Shown: positions 44,789 to 56,115, numbered from the stretch's first letter. The stretch is DNA of 63,887 nucleotides from Parvibaculum sp963696585 (GCA_963696585.1 CAVOKW010000014.1:1-63887), one strand, 5' to 3'. The notes: a model not told the origin generated them from the letters alone. A program made the numbers and translations.

Positions 44789-45751
44789 ATGACGGCGAGT
44801 GGCACAAAGGACAAGGCAGCCCTTTCTCCCTATCGTCATTTCTCATCCGAGCAATGGGGCTTGTTGCGCAAGGACACGCCCCTGCCGCTATCCGAGCTTG
44901 AGCTTGAAGAATTGCGCGGCTTTGGTGAGCGCATCTCGCTTGATGAAGTCTCCGAAATCTATCTGCCACTCTCGCGCCTTCTGAACCTTTATGTTGGCGA
45001 GATGCAGGAACTCTATCGTGTCACGTCCGAGTTCCTCGGGCGTACGCAGGACAAGGTGCCCTATATCATTGGTGTGGCCGGCTCCGTCGCCGTCGGCAAA
45101 AGCACGACAGCGCGTGTGTTGCGCACGCTGCTTGCCCGCTGGCCAAATCATCCCAAGGTTGACCTCATCACGACGGACGGCTTTCTTCATCCCAACAAGG
45201 TGCTGGAGGCCAAGGGGCTCATGCATCGCAAGGGCTTTCCCGAGAGCTTCGACATTCACCGCCTGATCGAGTTTCTCTCCGATGTGAAGGCCGGTTCGCG
45301 CCATGTTGAAGCACCGGTCTATTCGCATTTCTCATATGATATCATCGACAACGAAACGATCTCGGTCGATATGCCCGACATCCTGATTGTCGAAGGCCTG
45401 AACGTGCTGCAGCCCTGGAAGACGGCCGAAGGCGAAGACCCGCAGCCTTTCGTTTCGGATTTTTTTGATTTTTCGATCTATCTGGATGCGGATGAAGAGG
45501 CCATCCGGCGCTGGTACATCGAACGCTTCATGGGGCTGCGCCAGACCTCATTCAAAGACCCGAAGGCCTATTTCCACCGCTATTCGGAATTGACCGAAGA
45601 GGAAGCGGTACGCACGGCAGATACGATCTGGACCTCAATCAATCTTGCCAATCTGCACAAGAATATTCTGCCCACGCGCCAGCGCGCCGATCTCATTCTG
45701 CGCAAGGGCGACGACCATCGCATTCGCGATGTCTTCCTGCGCAAACTCTGA
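44789..45751 (+). CDS. coaA: Type I pantothenate kinase
   Basis: First step of coenzyme A synthesis; 320 residues. P-loop GVAGSVAVGKSTTARVL, pantothenate-binding TTDGFLHPNKVLEAKGLMHRKGFPESFD, and NVLQP are intact. The N-terminal region PYRHFSSEQWG is typical of type I enzymes. It converges with the PfkB gene with only 5 bases between stops. Confidence 0.97.
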   Translation: MTASGTKDKAALSPYRHFSSEQWGLLRKDTPLPLSELELEELRGFGERISLDEVSEIYLPLSRLLNLYVGEMQELYRVTSEFLGRTQDKVPYIIGVAGSVAVGKSTTARVLRTLLARWPNHPKVDLITTDGFLHPNKVLEAKGLMHRKGFPESFDIHRLIEFLSDVKAGSRHVEAPVYSHFSYDIIDNETISVDMPDILIVEGLNVLQPWKTAEGEDPQPFVSDFFDFSIYLDADEEAIRRWYIERFMGLRQTSFKDPKAYFHRYSELTEEEAVRTADTIWTSINLANLHKNILPTRQRADLILRKGDDHRIRDVFLRKL

Positions 45752-45756
45752 TCAGT

Positions 45757-46755
45757 TCAAAGTGCGAGGCCTTTGGCGCGCGCCAGTTCAGCCAGTGATT
45801 TGAGCGGGCGGGCGCCATAATGTGAAATCGCTTCTGCCGCAGCCAGAGAGCCGAGACGCCCGCAAGTGACAGGATCCTTGCCGCGCGACAGGCCATAAAG
45901 GAAGCCGGCTGCATAAAGATCGCCCGCCCCGGTCGTATCCACGACATGGGGCACCTTCTCGGCAGCAATCACATGCACTTCGCCATTGGCGACGATCACG
46001 GAACCGGCTTCCGAACGTGTCAGCGCCGCAAACTTGCAATCAGCCTTTACGCGGGTCAGCGCTTCATCAAAAATATCGACTTCATAGAGCGAGAGGATTT
46101 CGGATTCATTGGCAAAGAGCAGGTCGACTTCATCCCTGGCAAGACGCCGGAACTCGTCGCGATAACGAGCGACACAAAAACTGTCGGAGAGCGACAGGGA
46201 CACGAGACGGCCAGCCTCACGCGCCGTCTTCGCGGCGAGCAAAAAGGCTTCCTTCGCTTCAACGGGATCCCAGAGATAGCCTTCCATATAAGTGATGGTG
46301 GAGGCGGCAATGATCTCGAGATCAAGGTCGGCAGGCGACAAGGCCTGCGCCGCACCGAGATAGGTGCTCATGCTGCGCTGGCCATCAGGCGTCACGGCAA
46401 TCAGGCAGCGCGCGGTCGAGGGACCGCTGACGGCGGGGATCGTGTCAAAGGTCACGCCTTGCGAGCGGATGTCATGAGTAAAGACTTCGCCTAGCTGGTC
46501 ATTGCGGACCTTGCCGAAAAAAGCCCCCTTGCCGCCGAGCGAAGCAATGCCCGCAATCGTGTTGGCGCAGGAGCCGCCGGAAATCTCGATGGCCTGTCCC
46601 ATTTTTCCATAGAGTTCCGCCGCACGATCATCATCGATCAGCGACATGCCGCCTTTCGCGATGCCATTGGCAATCAGAAAGGCGTCATCGGCTTCGGCAA
46701 TCACATCAACAATTGCATTGCCAATACCGGCGACGTCATAGCGGAGTTCGGACAT
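45757..46755 (-). CDS. PfkB-family sugar/nucleoside kinase (adenosine-kinase-like)
   Basis: 332 residues from ATG 46755 (MSELRYDVAGIGNAIVDVIAEADD). The N-terminal GIGNAIVDV and GGSCANTIAGIASLGGKGAFFG form the substrate side; the catalytic motif DTTGAGDLYAAGFLYGL is near the C-terminus. Proteins of this type in alphaproteobacteria are annotated adenosine kinase; ribokinase-like substrates cannot be excluded. The frame runs further upstream into the promoter region of the divergent gene; that part is not used. Confidence 0.92.
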   Translation of the reverse strand: MSELRYDVAGIGNAIVDVIAEADDAFLIANGIAKGGMSLIDDDRAAELYGKMGQAIEISGGSCANTIAGIASLGGKGAFFGKVRNDQLGEVFTHDIRSQGVTFDTIPAVSGPSTARCLIAVTPDGQRSMSTYLGAAQALSPADLDLEIIAASTITYMEGYLWDPVEAKEAFLLAAKTAREAGRLVSLSLSDSFCVARYRDEFRRLARDEVDLLFANESEILSLYEVDIFDEALTRVKADCKFAALTRSEAGSVIVANGEVHVIAAEKVPHVVDTTGAGDLYAAGFLYGLSRGKDPVTCGRLGSLAAAEAISHYGARPLKSLAELARAKGLAL

Positions 46756-46886
46756 GGTTAAGAACCTGCTGGGCGTTAAAGTCGCCGCGAGTATAGGCAG
46801 ATAGCCCGTTATGTGAAGCCCGGGTTTGGAAAAACCCGATTCAATCGCTAAGGTTCTCACCCGTTGACGCGAGCAGGAGTGACCTG

Positions 46887-47549
46887 ATGTTTCACGACGC
46901 GGCCCATGCTTTCCAGCAATGTTTCTCACCGGCCTTTCGCCGAGTGTTATGGGTATCGCTTGCGCTGACGCTGCTCGTTCTCGCTTTGCTGGGGGCCGGC
47001 CTGCAATGGAGCCTCAATGCCCTGCCGGTTTTTGAGACCGGCTGGCTCAACACTATCGTGGAAGTGATCGCCCGCTTCTTTGCCGTCGTCGTGCTGGTGC
47101 CGCTTGTCCATCCCGCCGTCTCGCTGGTGGCAGGCCTCTTTCTGGAGCGCATCGCCGCCGTCACGGAGGCCCAGGACTATCCGCAGGATGCACCCGGTAC
47201 GGATCAGTCCTTCACGTCCTCCATGATCGTTGCCATCCGCTTCACGCTGGTGCTGATCGGGTTCAATCTGCTGGCCCTGCCCTTCTATTTTTTTCCGGTC
47301 ATCAATCTCGTCTTGTTCTGGTCGCTCAATGGCTATCTTCTGGGGCGTGAATATTTTGAACTCGTTGCGCTTCGCCACATGAATTACGAGCAGGCGACAG
47401 CCTTGCGGCGGCGCTATCGATTCAATATTTTCATGCGCGGTGTCGTCATCGCCTTTTTCGCGACCATCCCCTTTCTCAATTTTTTCACGCCGCTCTTCGG
47501 CACATCCTACATGGTCCATAGCTTCAAGAGGCTGGCGACAAATGCCTGA
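46887..47549 (+). CDS. EI24/CysZ-domain membrane protein
   Basis: 220 residues with about four hydrophobic segments (VLWVSLALTLLVLALLGAG, FFAVVVLVPLVHPAVSLVAG, FTLVLIGFNLLALPFYFFP, and a C-terminal one). NGYLLGREYFELVALRHM is the conserved CysZ/EI24 signature. CysZ proteins take up sulfate, but no cysteine genes are nearby, so function is open. It overlaps the next lipoprotein gene by 8 bases. Confidence 0.9.
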   Translation: MFHDAAHAFQQCFSPAFRRVLWVSLALTLLVLALLGAGLQWSLNALPVFETGWLNTIVEVIARFFAVVVLVPLVHPAVSLVAGLFLERIAAVTEAQDYPQDAPGTDQSFTSSMIVAIRFTLVLIGFNLLALPFYFFPVINLVLFWSLNGYLLGREYFELVALRHMNYEQATALRRRYRFNIFMRGVVIAFFATIPFLNFFTPLFGTSYMVHSFKRLATNA

Positions 47550-47940
47550 GTTTTCCGGATTGAAGAAAGCATGTCTTCTGGCGCTCCTCTTGCCTCTTGC
47601 CGCTTGCGCCTCGCAAGGCTCGGGTCTTGGTGCGCAGGCCTATAATGCGCCCGCCGCGACGATTGGTGCGGGCCCCCTCACGCCGGAAAGTCTTTTGGGT
47701 GTCGCGCCGCCCGCACTTGAAGATCGCCTCGGCAAACCAAGTCTGCGCCGCACCGAACCTTCAGCCGAGGTCTGGCAATATAGTGGTGAGAGTTGCAGCC
47801 TCTTTGTCTATTTCTACAAGAGCGAAGCTGGCACGCTGGGCTCGTCATACATTGATGCGCGCAAACTTGCAGGCGGTGCCGATGATGAAACAGCCTGCCT
47901 TGCGCAGGTTCTGAGAGCCCGCAACCTGCCAATGTCCTGA
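47542..47940 (+). CDS. Hypothetical lipoprotein
   Basis: 132 residues from ATG 47542. Signal peptide with basic LKK and lipobox LAAC (Cys 22). The mature domain has LLGVAPPALEDRLGKPSLRRTEPSAEVWQY, a SmpA/OmlA-like pattern (a short fold that starts with a glycine-rich turn after a hydrophobic helix), then two Cys (GESCSLF and TACLAQV) that could bond. It is coupled to the EI24 gene. No specific function known. Confidence 0.8.
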   Translation: MPEFSGLKKACLLALLLPLAACASQGSGLGAQAYNAPAATIGAGPLTPESLLGVAPPALEDRLGKPSLRRTEPSAEVWQYSGESCSLFVYFYKSEAGTLGSSYIDARKLAGGADDETACLAQVLRARNLPMS

Positions 47941-47947
47941 GCCAGGC

Positions 47948-48592
47948 TCAGCGGGCAAGCGTCTTGCCCTTGAACTGGCAGAGATCCGCCACCGGACAGA
48001 TCGGGCAATCGGGTTTTCGCGCCTTGCAGATATAGCGCCCATGCAGGATCAGCCAGTGATGGGCATGCATCCTGTATTTTTCCGGCACGACCTTTTCGAG
48101 CTTGTGCTCCACGGCAAGCACATCCTTGCCAGGCGCCAGGCCGGTGCGGTTGCTGACCCGGAAAATATGTGTATCAACGGCAATGGTCGGTTCGCCAAAG
48201 GCAATATTCAAGACCACATTGGCCGTCTTGCGCCCCACCCCCGGCAAGGCTTCCAGCTCTTCGCGTGTTCGCGGCACGTCGCCCCCATGCTTCTCGATCA
48301 GCAGTCGGGAAAGCGCCATGACATTTTTGGCCTTGTTACGGAAAAGCCCGATCGTCTTGATGTAATCGGTGACGCGCCCCTCGCCGAGTTCGAGCATTTT
48401 TCCCGGCGTGTCGGCGATTTTGAAAAGCGCTTCCGTTGCCTTGTTGACGCCGGTATCCGTCGCCTGTGCTGACAGCACCACGGCGACCAAAAGCGTATAG
48501 GGGTTGGTATAGCGCAGCTCCGTCTCAGGCTTTGGATTGGCCTTGGCAAGACGGGCGAAAAATTCCTCAATCTGCGGTTTTTTCATCGGCAT
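47948..48592 (-). CDS. nth: Endonuclease III
   Basis: Base-excision repair glycosylase/AP lyase for oxidised pyrimidines; 214 residues. Helix-hairpin-helix LPGVGRKTANVVLN with the catalytic Lys, catalytic Asp in VDTHIFRVSNR, and the [4Fe-4S] cluster loop with four Cys (CKARKPDCPICPVADLC). Convergent with the lipoprotein gene; a short palindrome (CTGAGCC/GGCTCAG) sits between the two stops. Confidence 0.97.
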   Translation of the reverse strand: MPMKKPQIEEFFARLAKANPKPETELRYTNPYTLLVAVVLSAQATDTGVNKATEALFKIADTPGKMLELGEGRVTDYIKTIGLFRNKAKNVMALSRLLIEKHGGDVPRTREELEALPGVGRKTANVVLNIAFGEPTIAVDTHIFRVSNRTGLAPGKDVLAVEHKLEKVVPEKYRMHAHHWLILHGRYICKARKPDCPICPVADLCQFKGKTLAR

Positions 48593-48692
48593 GACGCGAC
48601 TTTGTCGGTTTGAGACGTGACCCGCAAGCCCCAGCCCCTATGGCCCAACATGCCACATTGCCGATGGGTCAGGCCCGACCTATCCTCGCTGC

Positions 48693-49220
48693 ATGACACC
48701 CTTGCCACAAGATCAGGCTCAGTCCTTGCCGCCGCCGCTTCATTTCGATGCGCTGCTGGCGCCGCATCGCTCGCTCGGCCGAAAGGGCTTCATCATCCTC
48801 ATGTCGGTCGTCGTTGCGATCAATTTTGTCGCCGGCCTTGTCTTCATGTTGAAAGGCGCCTGGCCGATTTTCGGCTTTTGCGGTCTGGATGTGGCGCTGA
48901 TCTGGTGGGCTTTCCGCGCCAATTACCGCGCCGCGCGTGCCTATGAAACGGTGCAGCTCTCAGGCAATGAACTGCGCGTCGTCAAGGTCGATCAGCATGG
49001 CCACGCGCAAGGCTGGCGTTTCCAGCCCTACTGGACAAGGCTTGAAACGATCGAACATCCAGACGAGTCAACCGAGCTGCATCTCTGGAGCCATGGCCGC
49101 CATCTGCGCGTCGCAGCCTGTCTCGCACCGCAGCAGCGCCGCCTCTTTGCCCGCGACCTGGAGGCAGCGCTTCGCATCTTGCGCCATGCACCGCCTGAAG
49201 GTTCAGCCGCCGCGACCTAA
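48693..49220 (+). CDS. DUF2244 membrane protein
   Basis: 175 residues. Two hydrophobic segments (GFIILMSVVVAINFVAGLVFML and WPIFGFCGLDVALIWWAF), then AYETVQLSGNELRVVKVDQ and VAACLAPQQRRLFARDLEAAL, the usual DUF2244 layout. Role unknown. In many alphaproteobacteria it is the neighbour of nth, with which it is divergent here. It overlaps the convergent gpmA by 4 bases. Confidence 0.9.
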   Translation: MTPLPQDQAQSLPPPLHFDALLAPHRSLGRKGFIILMSVVVAINFVAGLVFMLKGAWPIFGFCGLDVALIWWAFRANYRAARAYETVQLSGNELRVVKVDQHGHAQGWRFQPYWTRLETIEHPDESTELHLWSHGRHLRVAACLAPQQRRLFARDLEAALRILRHAPPEGSAAAT

Positions 49221-49849
49221 TGCGCCTCGCGCTCGATCAGGATTTCTTTCGACACGATCGCGCCCCTGTCATCGAGGCGATAGACAATCGGCGCACCCGT
49301 CGCGATATTGAGCGCAATCACATCCTCGCGCGACAGGCCTTCAAGCTGCATCACAAGCGCCCGCAATGAATTGCCATGCGCGGCGATGAGCACGCGTTCG
49401 CCTTTCAGGACACGCGGCATGATTTCCCGGTTCACATAAGGCAGCACGCGATCTGCCGTGTCCTTCAGGCTTTCGCCGCCAGGCGGCGGAATGTCATAGG
49501 AGCGACGCCAGATATGCACCTGTTCTTCGCCCCATTTGTCACGCGCATCATCCTTGTTGAGACCGGAGAGATCGCCATAATCGCGTTCATTGAGCGCCTG
49601 GTCCTCAATGACGGGGAGATTGCCTTGACCAAGCTCAGCCAGCATCAGACGATTTGTTTCCTGCGCGCGTGTCAGCTTGGAGGTGAAGGCAATATCGAAC
49701 TGCAGGCCGTGCGCCTTCATCGCCCGCCCGGCTTCAACGGCCTCCTCGCGGCCCTTCGCCGTCAGATCCGGATCGCGCCAGCCCGTGAAGAGGTTTTTCT
49801 CATTCCATTCGCTTTGACCATGGCGGACAAGCACCAGCAGATTCGACAA
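49217..49849 (-). CDS. gpmA: 2,3-bisphosphoglycerate-dependent phosphoglycerate mutase
   Basis: Glycolytic enzyme interconverting 3- and 2-phosphoglycerate; 210 residues from TTG 49849 (MSNLLVLVRHGQSEWN), chosen because GGGAG lies seven bases upstream; a GTG at 49858 is also in frame. Catalytic His in RHGQSEWN, Glu in ALNERDYGDLSGLNK, second His in AAHGNSLRALV. It follows dapB by 29 bases on the same strand. Confidence 0.95.
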   Translation of the reverse strand: MSNLLVLVRHGQSEWNEKNLFTGWRDPDLTAKGREEAVEAGRAMKAHGLQFDIAFTSKLTRAQETNRLMLAELGQGNLPVIEDQALNERDYGDLSGLNKDDARDKWGEEQVHIWRRSYDIPPPGGESLKDTADRVLPYVNREIMPRVLKGERVLIAAHGNSLRALVMQLEGLSREDVIALNIATGAPIVYRLDDRGAIVSKEILIEREAH

Positions 49850-49878
49850 AACGCACACTCCCGTTTTTATAGAGATTG

Positions 49879-50694
49879 TCAGGAAAGGCTGAGCACATCA
49901 GCCATGGTGAAAAGGCCCGGTCCCTTGCCCCGGCCCCACTGCGCCGCCTTCAAGGCGCCGCGGCCAAAGATCGCGCGGTCTTCGGCAATATGCCCGAGCG
50001 TGATGCGTTCGCTCGGCCCGGCAAATATCACGTCGTGATCGCCAACCACACTGCCGCCGCGCAATGAGGCAAAGCCGATCGCGCCTTGCGCTCGCGCGCC
50101 GGTCAGGCCATCGCGTCCACGTTCGGCATGATCGGCAAGTGAAATGCCGCGCCCCTCGGCTGCCGCCTGCCCCAAGAGCAAGGCTGTGCCGGAGGGGGCA
50201 TCGACCTTGTGGCGGTGATGCATCTCGACAATCTCGATGTCCCAGTCGGCATCAAGTGTCTTTGCCGCCTTGCGCACCAAAGCCGCAAGCAGGTTGACGC
50301 CAAGGCTCATATTGCCGGACTTGATAATGGTGGCATGACGCGCGGCAGCGGCGATCTTTGTCTCGTCATCAGCCGAGAGCCCGGTCGTGCCGATCACATG
50401 CACAATACGCGCTTGCGCGGCGAGCGCAGCAAATTCGACGGTTGCGGCGGGAACGGAAAAATCAATCAGGCCATCGACCTCCTTGATGACGGCCAGCGCA
50501 TCATCGCTGGCAACAATGCCAAGCGGGCCGGGCAGACCGGCGAGCAGGCCGAGATCCATGCCGAGATGGCGCGAGCCCTTGGCCTCAATACCGCCAGAAA
50601 TCCGAAAATCAGGCATGTCGTGGATGAGCTTCAAGAGCGTGCGGCCCATGCGCCCGCCCGCCCCCGTCACCGCGATTTTCATTTCTGTGGTCAT
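49879..50694 (-). CDS. dapB: 4-hydroxy-tetrahydrodipicolinate reductase
   Basis: Lysine and diaminopimelate synthesis; 271 residues. NAD(P) fold VTGAGGRMGRTLL, IDFSVPAAT, VIGTTGLS, catalytic EMHHRHKVDAPSGTA. ATG 50682 (MKIAVTGAGG) is an equally possible start. It lies downstream of the dnaKJ-DUF486 run on the same strand. Confidence 0.97.
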   Translation of the reverse strand: MTTEMKIAVTGAGGRMGRTLLKLIHDMPDFRISGGIEAKGSRHLGMDLGLLAGLPGPLGIVASDDALAVIKEVDGLIDFSVPAATVEFAALAAQARIVHVIGTTGLSADDETKIAAAARHATIIKSGNMSLGVNLLAALVRKAAKTLDADWDIEIVEMHHRHKVDAPSGTALLLGQAAAEGRGISLADHAERGRDGLTGARAQGAIGFASLRGGSVVGDHDVIFAGPSERITLGHIAEDRAIFGRGALKAAQWGRGKGPGLFTMADVLSLS

Positions 50695-50759
50695 GGTTTC
50701 AATCCGATCTTGCTGCGCCGGATATAGCAGTCAGGCGCTGGCCCGTAAATGACAAGGGC

Positions 50760-51098
50760 TCAGCCGCGAAAGACGATGGCCGCACCAAGCGCGATAAGGC
50801 CAAAGCCAAGCGCCGTGTTCCAGCTCGGGTTCTGGCCGAGATAAAGCGCTGAAAAGCCCATGAAAACGACGAGCGTTACAACCTCCTGAATGGTCTTGAG
50901 CTGGGCCGGGCTGTAAACGGCTGATCCGAGCCGGTTGGCGGGCACGGCGAGGCAATATTCAATCAGCGCCAGCCCCCAGCTGATGGCGATAACAGTGAGG
51001 ATCGGCATCTCCTTGAAGCGCAAATGCCAGTACCAGGCCGTCGTCATGAAGACATTGGAAGCAATCAATAGGCCGATAGGCATGAGATAGGCGGGCAT
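50760..51098 (-). CDS. DUF486 / DMT-type small membrane protein
   Basis: 112 residues from ATG 51098, with four hydrophobic segments (LMPIGLLIASNVFMTTAWYWHL, MPILTVIAISWGLALIEYCLAVPANR, IQEVVTLVVFMGFSALYLG, ALGFGLIALGAAIVF). ANRLGS and QLKTIQEV are the conserved family spots. Probable small transporter; substrate unknown. It is separated from dnaJ by an intrinsic terminator. Confidence 0.9.
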   Translation of the reverse strand: MPAYLMPIGLLIASNVFMTTAWYWHLRFKEMPILTVIAISWGLALIEYCLAVPANRLGSAVYSPAQLKTIQEVVTLVVFMGFSALYLGQNPSWNTALGFGLIALGAAIVFRG

Positions 51099-51112
51099 CA
51101 ACGACCTCAAAA

Positions 51113-51143
51113 CAAAAAGGCCCCGCGGAGCCGGGGCCTTCAA
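51113..51143 (-). terminator. Intrinsic terminator of dnaJ
   Basis: Reverse strand AAGGCCCCG, loop, CGGGGCCTT followed by T run; stem is GC-rich and lies 17 bases past the dnaJ stop. Confidence 0.9.
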
Positions 51144-51159
51144 GTCTATGCTGATCGGC

Positions 51160-52314
51160 TCAGTTCTGGAATCCGTCCCAGAACTCCTTGACCTTGGCAA
51201 AGAAGCCGGAACTTTCCGGATTGTTGTCGCCTGTCGCGGCCTCGTCAAACTGCTTCAGCAGTTCTTTCTGGGCCTTCGTCAGATTGACCGGCGTTTCGAC
51301 CGTGATCTGGATATAGAGGTCGCCGACCTCGCGTGAATTGACAACCGGCATGCCTTTGTTGCGCAAGCGGAACTGGCGGCCGGTCTGCGCCCCTTCCGGC
51401 ACCTTGACCTTGACCTTCTTGCCATTGAGCGTCGGCACGTCGATTTCGCCACCCAGCGCTGCAACCGACATGGCAATCGGCACCCGGCAGAACAAATCTG
51501 CGCCATCGCGCTGGAAGAGATTATGCGGCCTGACGGTCAGGAAGATATAGAGGTCGCCTGCCGGACCGCCGCGCAGGCCGGCCTCGCCCTCGCCCGAGAG
51601 GCGAATGCGGGTGCCGTCTTCAACGCCCGGCGGAATGGTGACGGAGAGATTGCGCTCGCGCTCAACCCGGCCCGCGCCGTGACAGGCCTGGCACGGCTTG
51701 TCGATGGTCTGGCCGCGGCCATGGCAATTGGGGCAGGTCCGTTCAATCGTGAAAAAGCCCTGGCTCGCCCGCACCTTGCCTGCGCCTTGGCAGGTTGTGC
51801 AGGTGATCGGCGAGGAGCCCGGCGCGGCGCCCGAGCCAGTGCAGGTTTCGCAAGCAACGGATGAGGGCACACGGATTTGCGCCTTCTTGCCTTCAAAGGC
51901 TTCTTCGAGACTGATCTCCATGTTGTAGCGGAGATCCTGTCCGCGTGCCTTGCCGCCATCGCGGGGGCCCCCGCGACGACCGCCGCGACCGCCCATGAAC
52001 TCGCCAAAGAGATCGTCGAAAATATCCGACATGGACGAGCCGAAATCGGGATTGAACCCGCCCGCGCCGCCACGTGCGCCCATGCCGCCATCAAAGGCGG
52101 CGTGGCCAAACTGGTCATAGGCCGCGCGTGACTGTTCGTCTTTCAGAACGTCATAGGCCTCATTGAGTTCCTTGAAGTTTTTCTCGGCCTCCACATCGCC
52201 CGGATTGCGATCAGGGTGCAATTCCTTTGCCTTGCTGCGATAGGCTTTTTTCAGCTCATCGGCAGTGGCGCTGCGGGCGACGCCGAGCACGTCGTAATAA
52301 TCACGCTTCGACAT
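51160..52314 (-). CDS. dnaJ: Chaperone DnaJ
   Basis: Hsp40 co-chaperone stimulating DnaK; 384 residues. J domain with HPDRNPGD, Gly/Phe-rich region, four CxxCxGxG zinc motifs (CETCTGSG, CTTCQGAG, CPNCHGRG, CQACHGAG), and the C-terminal substrate domain. It follows dnaK by 119 bases, in which a strong hairpin lies, and ends at an intrinsic terminator. Confidence 0.98.
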   Translation of the reverse strand: MSKRDYYDVLGVARSATADELKKAYRSKAKELHPDRNPGDVEAEKNFKELNEAYDVLKDEQSRAAYDQFGHAAFDGGMGARGGAGGFNPDFGSSMSDIFDDLFGEFMGGRGGRRGGPRDGGKARGQDLRYNMEISLEEAFEGKKAQIRVPSSVACETCTGSGAAPGSSPITCTTCQGAGKVRASQGFFTIERTCPNCHGRGQTIDKPCQACHGAGRVERERNLSVTIPPGVEDGTRIRLSGEGEAGLRGGPAGDLYIFLTVRPHNLFQRDGADLFCRVPIAMSVAALGGEIDVPTLNGKKVKVKVPEGAQTGRQFRLRNKGMPVVNSREVGDLYIQITVETPVNLTKAQKELLKQFDEAATGDNNPESSGFFAKVKEFWDGFQN

Positions 52315-52339
52315 GAGCCGCCGCCTTAATCAACAGATG

Positions 52340-52366
52340 CTGCCGGCATGACGCGCATGCCGGCAG
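52340..52366. other. Strong hairpin between dnaK and dnaJ
   Basis: Perfect 11-base arms CTGCCGGCATG and CATGCCGGCAG with loop ACGCG. No T run follows on the dnaK strand, so it may be an RNA-processing or partial-termination element that lowers dnaJ relative to dnaK. Confidence 0.7.
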
Positions 52367-52433
52367 ATCAATTACATTGTGCAGATGAGATGACATGACC
52401 TGTGATGACATGGGTCGAGCCCGTCGGTCAATC

Positions 52434-54341
<1,908 letters not shown>

Positions 54342-54494
54342 ACTGCTTCATTCCTCTATCATTGTGGCGGACCGGTCGGGCCTCATGGCACCCGTTGCGT
54401 TCGGCAGGATTTGCGCCCACGTGAAACGCCGGTGAAACCGGTCCCCTGTCGGGGAACCCCTTATAGCCAAGGGGATTTGACTTCGTTGGGCTGT

Positions 54495-54523
54495 ATATAG
54501 GTTTGGCTTTGTTTGGCCGCAAG
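54495..54523 (-). promoter_or_regulatory. Heat-shock (RpoH) promoter of dnaKJ
   Basis: Reverse strand CTTGC and CTATAT separated by 18 bases, matching the alphaproteobacterial RpoH consensus. It lies about 150 bases upstream of dnaK. Confidence 0.65.
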
Positions 54524-54628
54524 CGGGGATGCGGCACTATGCGCGGGGGATCGCGCGATTCTCGGCAAAATCAGGCAAACAAGCCGCTTGAAACCGGATT
54601 CAGACCCGTTTTCCGGCGAGGATAGGCA

Positions 54629-55300
54629 TTGAAGGCGATGATGATACCGGCAATCGAAACCGGATTTGAGGGCGTCAGGCTCTATCCCGGCCTGTTGTCA
54701 CCCGCGGCGCAGAACAGCCTCTATCAGGCCCTCCTGACGGCAGGCGCCCGGCGTGATGCCTATCGGCCGCTGATGCCGCGCACCGCCAGGCCCTGGTCGA
54801 TCACCCAGTTCAATCTCGGACCCCTGGGCTGGGTCTCGGACGCCTCAGGCTATCGCTATCAGGCAACCCACCCGGTCACGGGCCTCGCCTGGCCCGCCAT
54901 GCCGCCAATGCTCCCGCGCCTCTGGAACGCGCTGACGGGCTACCCTGCCCCGCCTGAATGCTGTCTGGTCAATCTCTATGGCGACCCCAAGGCGCGCATG
55001 GGCCTGCATCAGGACCGCGACGAGGCCGCGCTTGATGCCCCCGTCCTCTCGCTCTCGCTGGGCGATACATGCGTTTTCCGCGTCGGCGGCTTTGCTCGCC
55101 GCGACGCCTCAAGGAGCTTCAAACTGGCCTCGGGCGATGCGCTCATCATGGGCGGGGCCTCGCGCCTGCGTTTTCATGGCGTTGATCGCGTCATCCCCGG
55201 TACATCCCGCCTCCTTGAGGGCGGTGGCCGCTGGAACCTGACACTCCGCCGCGTCAGTTTACCCGGCGAGCAGGGCCCCCAGCCGGGCGCTTGTCAGTAG
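54629..55300 (+). CDS. alkB: AlkB-type Fe(II)/2OG DNA/RNA demethylase
   Basis: 223 residues. TTG 54629 is preferred (GAGGA seven bases upstream). Fe(II)/2OG fold with NLYGDPKARMGLHQDRDEAAL (HxD at about residue 127), distal His in FHGVDR, and the terminal RWNLTLRRV with 2OG-binding Arg. It would directly reverse N1-methyladenine and N3-methylcytosine. It is divergent from dnaK and overlaps nnrU by 7 bases at its 3' end. Confidence 0.95.
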   Translation: MKAMMIPAIETGFEGVRLYPGLLSPAAQNSLYQALLTAGARRDAYRPLMPRTARPWSITQFNLGPLGWVSDASGYRYQATHPVTGLAWPAMPPMLPRLWNALTGYPAPPECCLVNLYGDPKARMGLHQDRDEAALDAPVLSLSLGDTCVFRVGGFARRDASRSFKLASGDALIMGGASRLRFHGVDRVIPGTSRLLEGGGRWNLTLRRVSLPGEQGPQPGACQ

Positions 55301-55998
55301 GGCGCCCATCCGGGCACGGGGGACACCCCAAAAAGCCGGAGATGGCCATAGAAAACGCCACCAAAGATCACCAGGGCCAGCGCCAAGCGCCAAAGACCGA
55401 TTTCACCGGGCTTGAGCTTGTTGCGGCCCGCAAGGATCGCGGCGAAGGGCAGGTTTGAGGTCTGGCTGGCAAAGTGCTTCCAGCTCTCCCCCATGCTCCT
55501 GGCTTTCTTCTCGTCCTGCGAAATCGTGCCGAGGGCGGCAAGCAGCAGGAAGGTGCCGAAGAAGAGGATCGCGGCCTTGTCGCCATTGACCGCGACATGC
55601 ATTCCCGCCCAGAACATGAAGCCCCACATCAGCGGGTGGCGCGTGATGCGCAACATGCCGCGCACGGCATCGGGCTTGTCGGCCAGAGACTCGGCCTTGA
55701 CGGCCATCGGATTGGGTGTGGTGACGCCCAGCACGACAAAAACAAAGGCGACAATCATGACGAGCGGCGCAAGATGCAACAGCCATTCGGGGGCTGCCCA
55801 ATAGAGATGATTGGGACCGGCAAGGGCCTGCCCATAGGCGCGCACCAGCCAGACGATGCCGACGAGGGACGCCACCGAAAAAGCCAGCAAATAGAGGTTT
55901 TCCCCGATCACGCCGACAATCTTGCCGCGCAGCGAGGTGCCTGAAACCAGAAGATGAAGTCCGAGAAAAAAAGCGGCCGCCGCCCATAATTCAGCCAT
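55294..55998 (-). CDS. NnrU-family membrane protein
   Basis: 234 residues from ATG 55998 (GGGGG six bases upstream). Five or so membrane segments; conserved TRHPLMWGFMFWAGMHVAVNGD and GLHLLVSGT. NnrU proteins relate to isoprenylcysteine methyltransferase-like folds and were first linked to nitrite/nitric-oxide reduction, though many members, like this one, have no denitrification genes nearby. It stands downstream of grpE on the same strand with a 117-base gap. Confidence 0.9.
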   Translation of the reverse strand: MAELWAAAAFFLGLHLLVSGTSLRGKIVGVIGENLYLLAFSVASLVGIVWLVRAYGQALAGPNHLYWAAPEWLLHLAPLVMIVAFVFVVLGVTTPNPMAVKAESLADKPDAVRGMLRITRHPLMWGFMFWAGMHVAVNGDKAAILFFGTFLLLAALGTISQDEKKARSMGESWKHFASQTSNLPFAAILAGRNKLKPGEIGLWRLALALVIFGGVFYGHLRLFGVSPVPGWAPY

Positions 55999-56115
55999 CG
56001 TCGCCCCCATTTGTTGCCACTCATGCTGCAACTTATGTTGCAGCCCGGAGGTGCAGCATAAACGCAGCATGACTCATCGCGATAGGGGGTACCAGAGGCA
56101 CGGCTTAAAAGGATT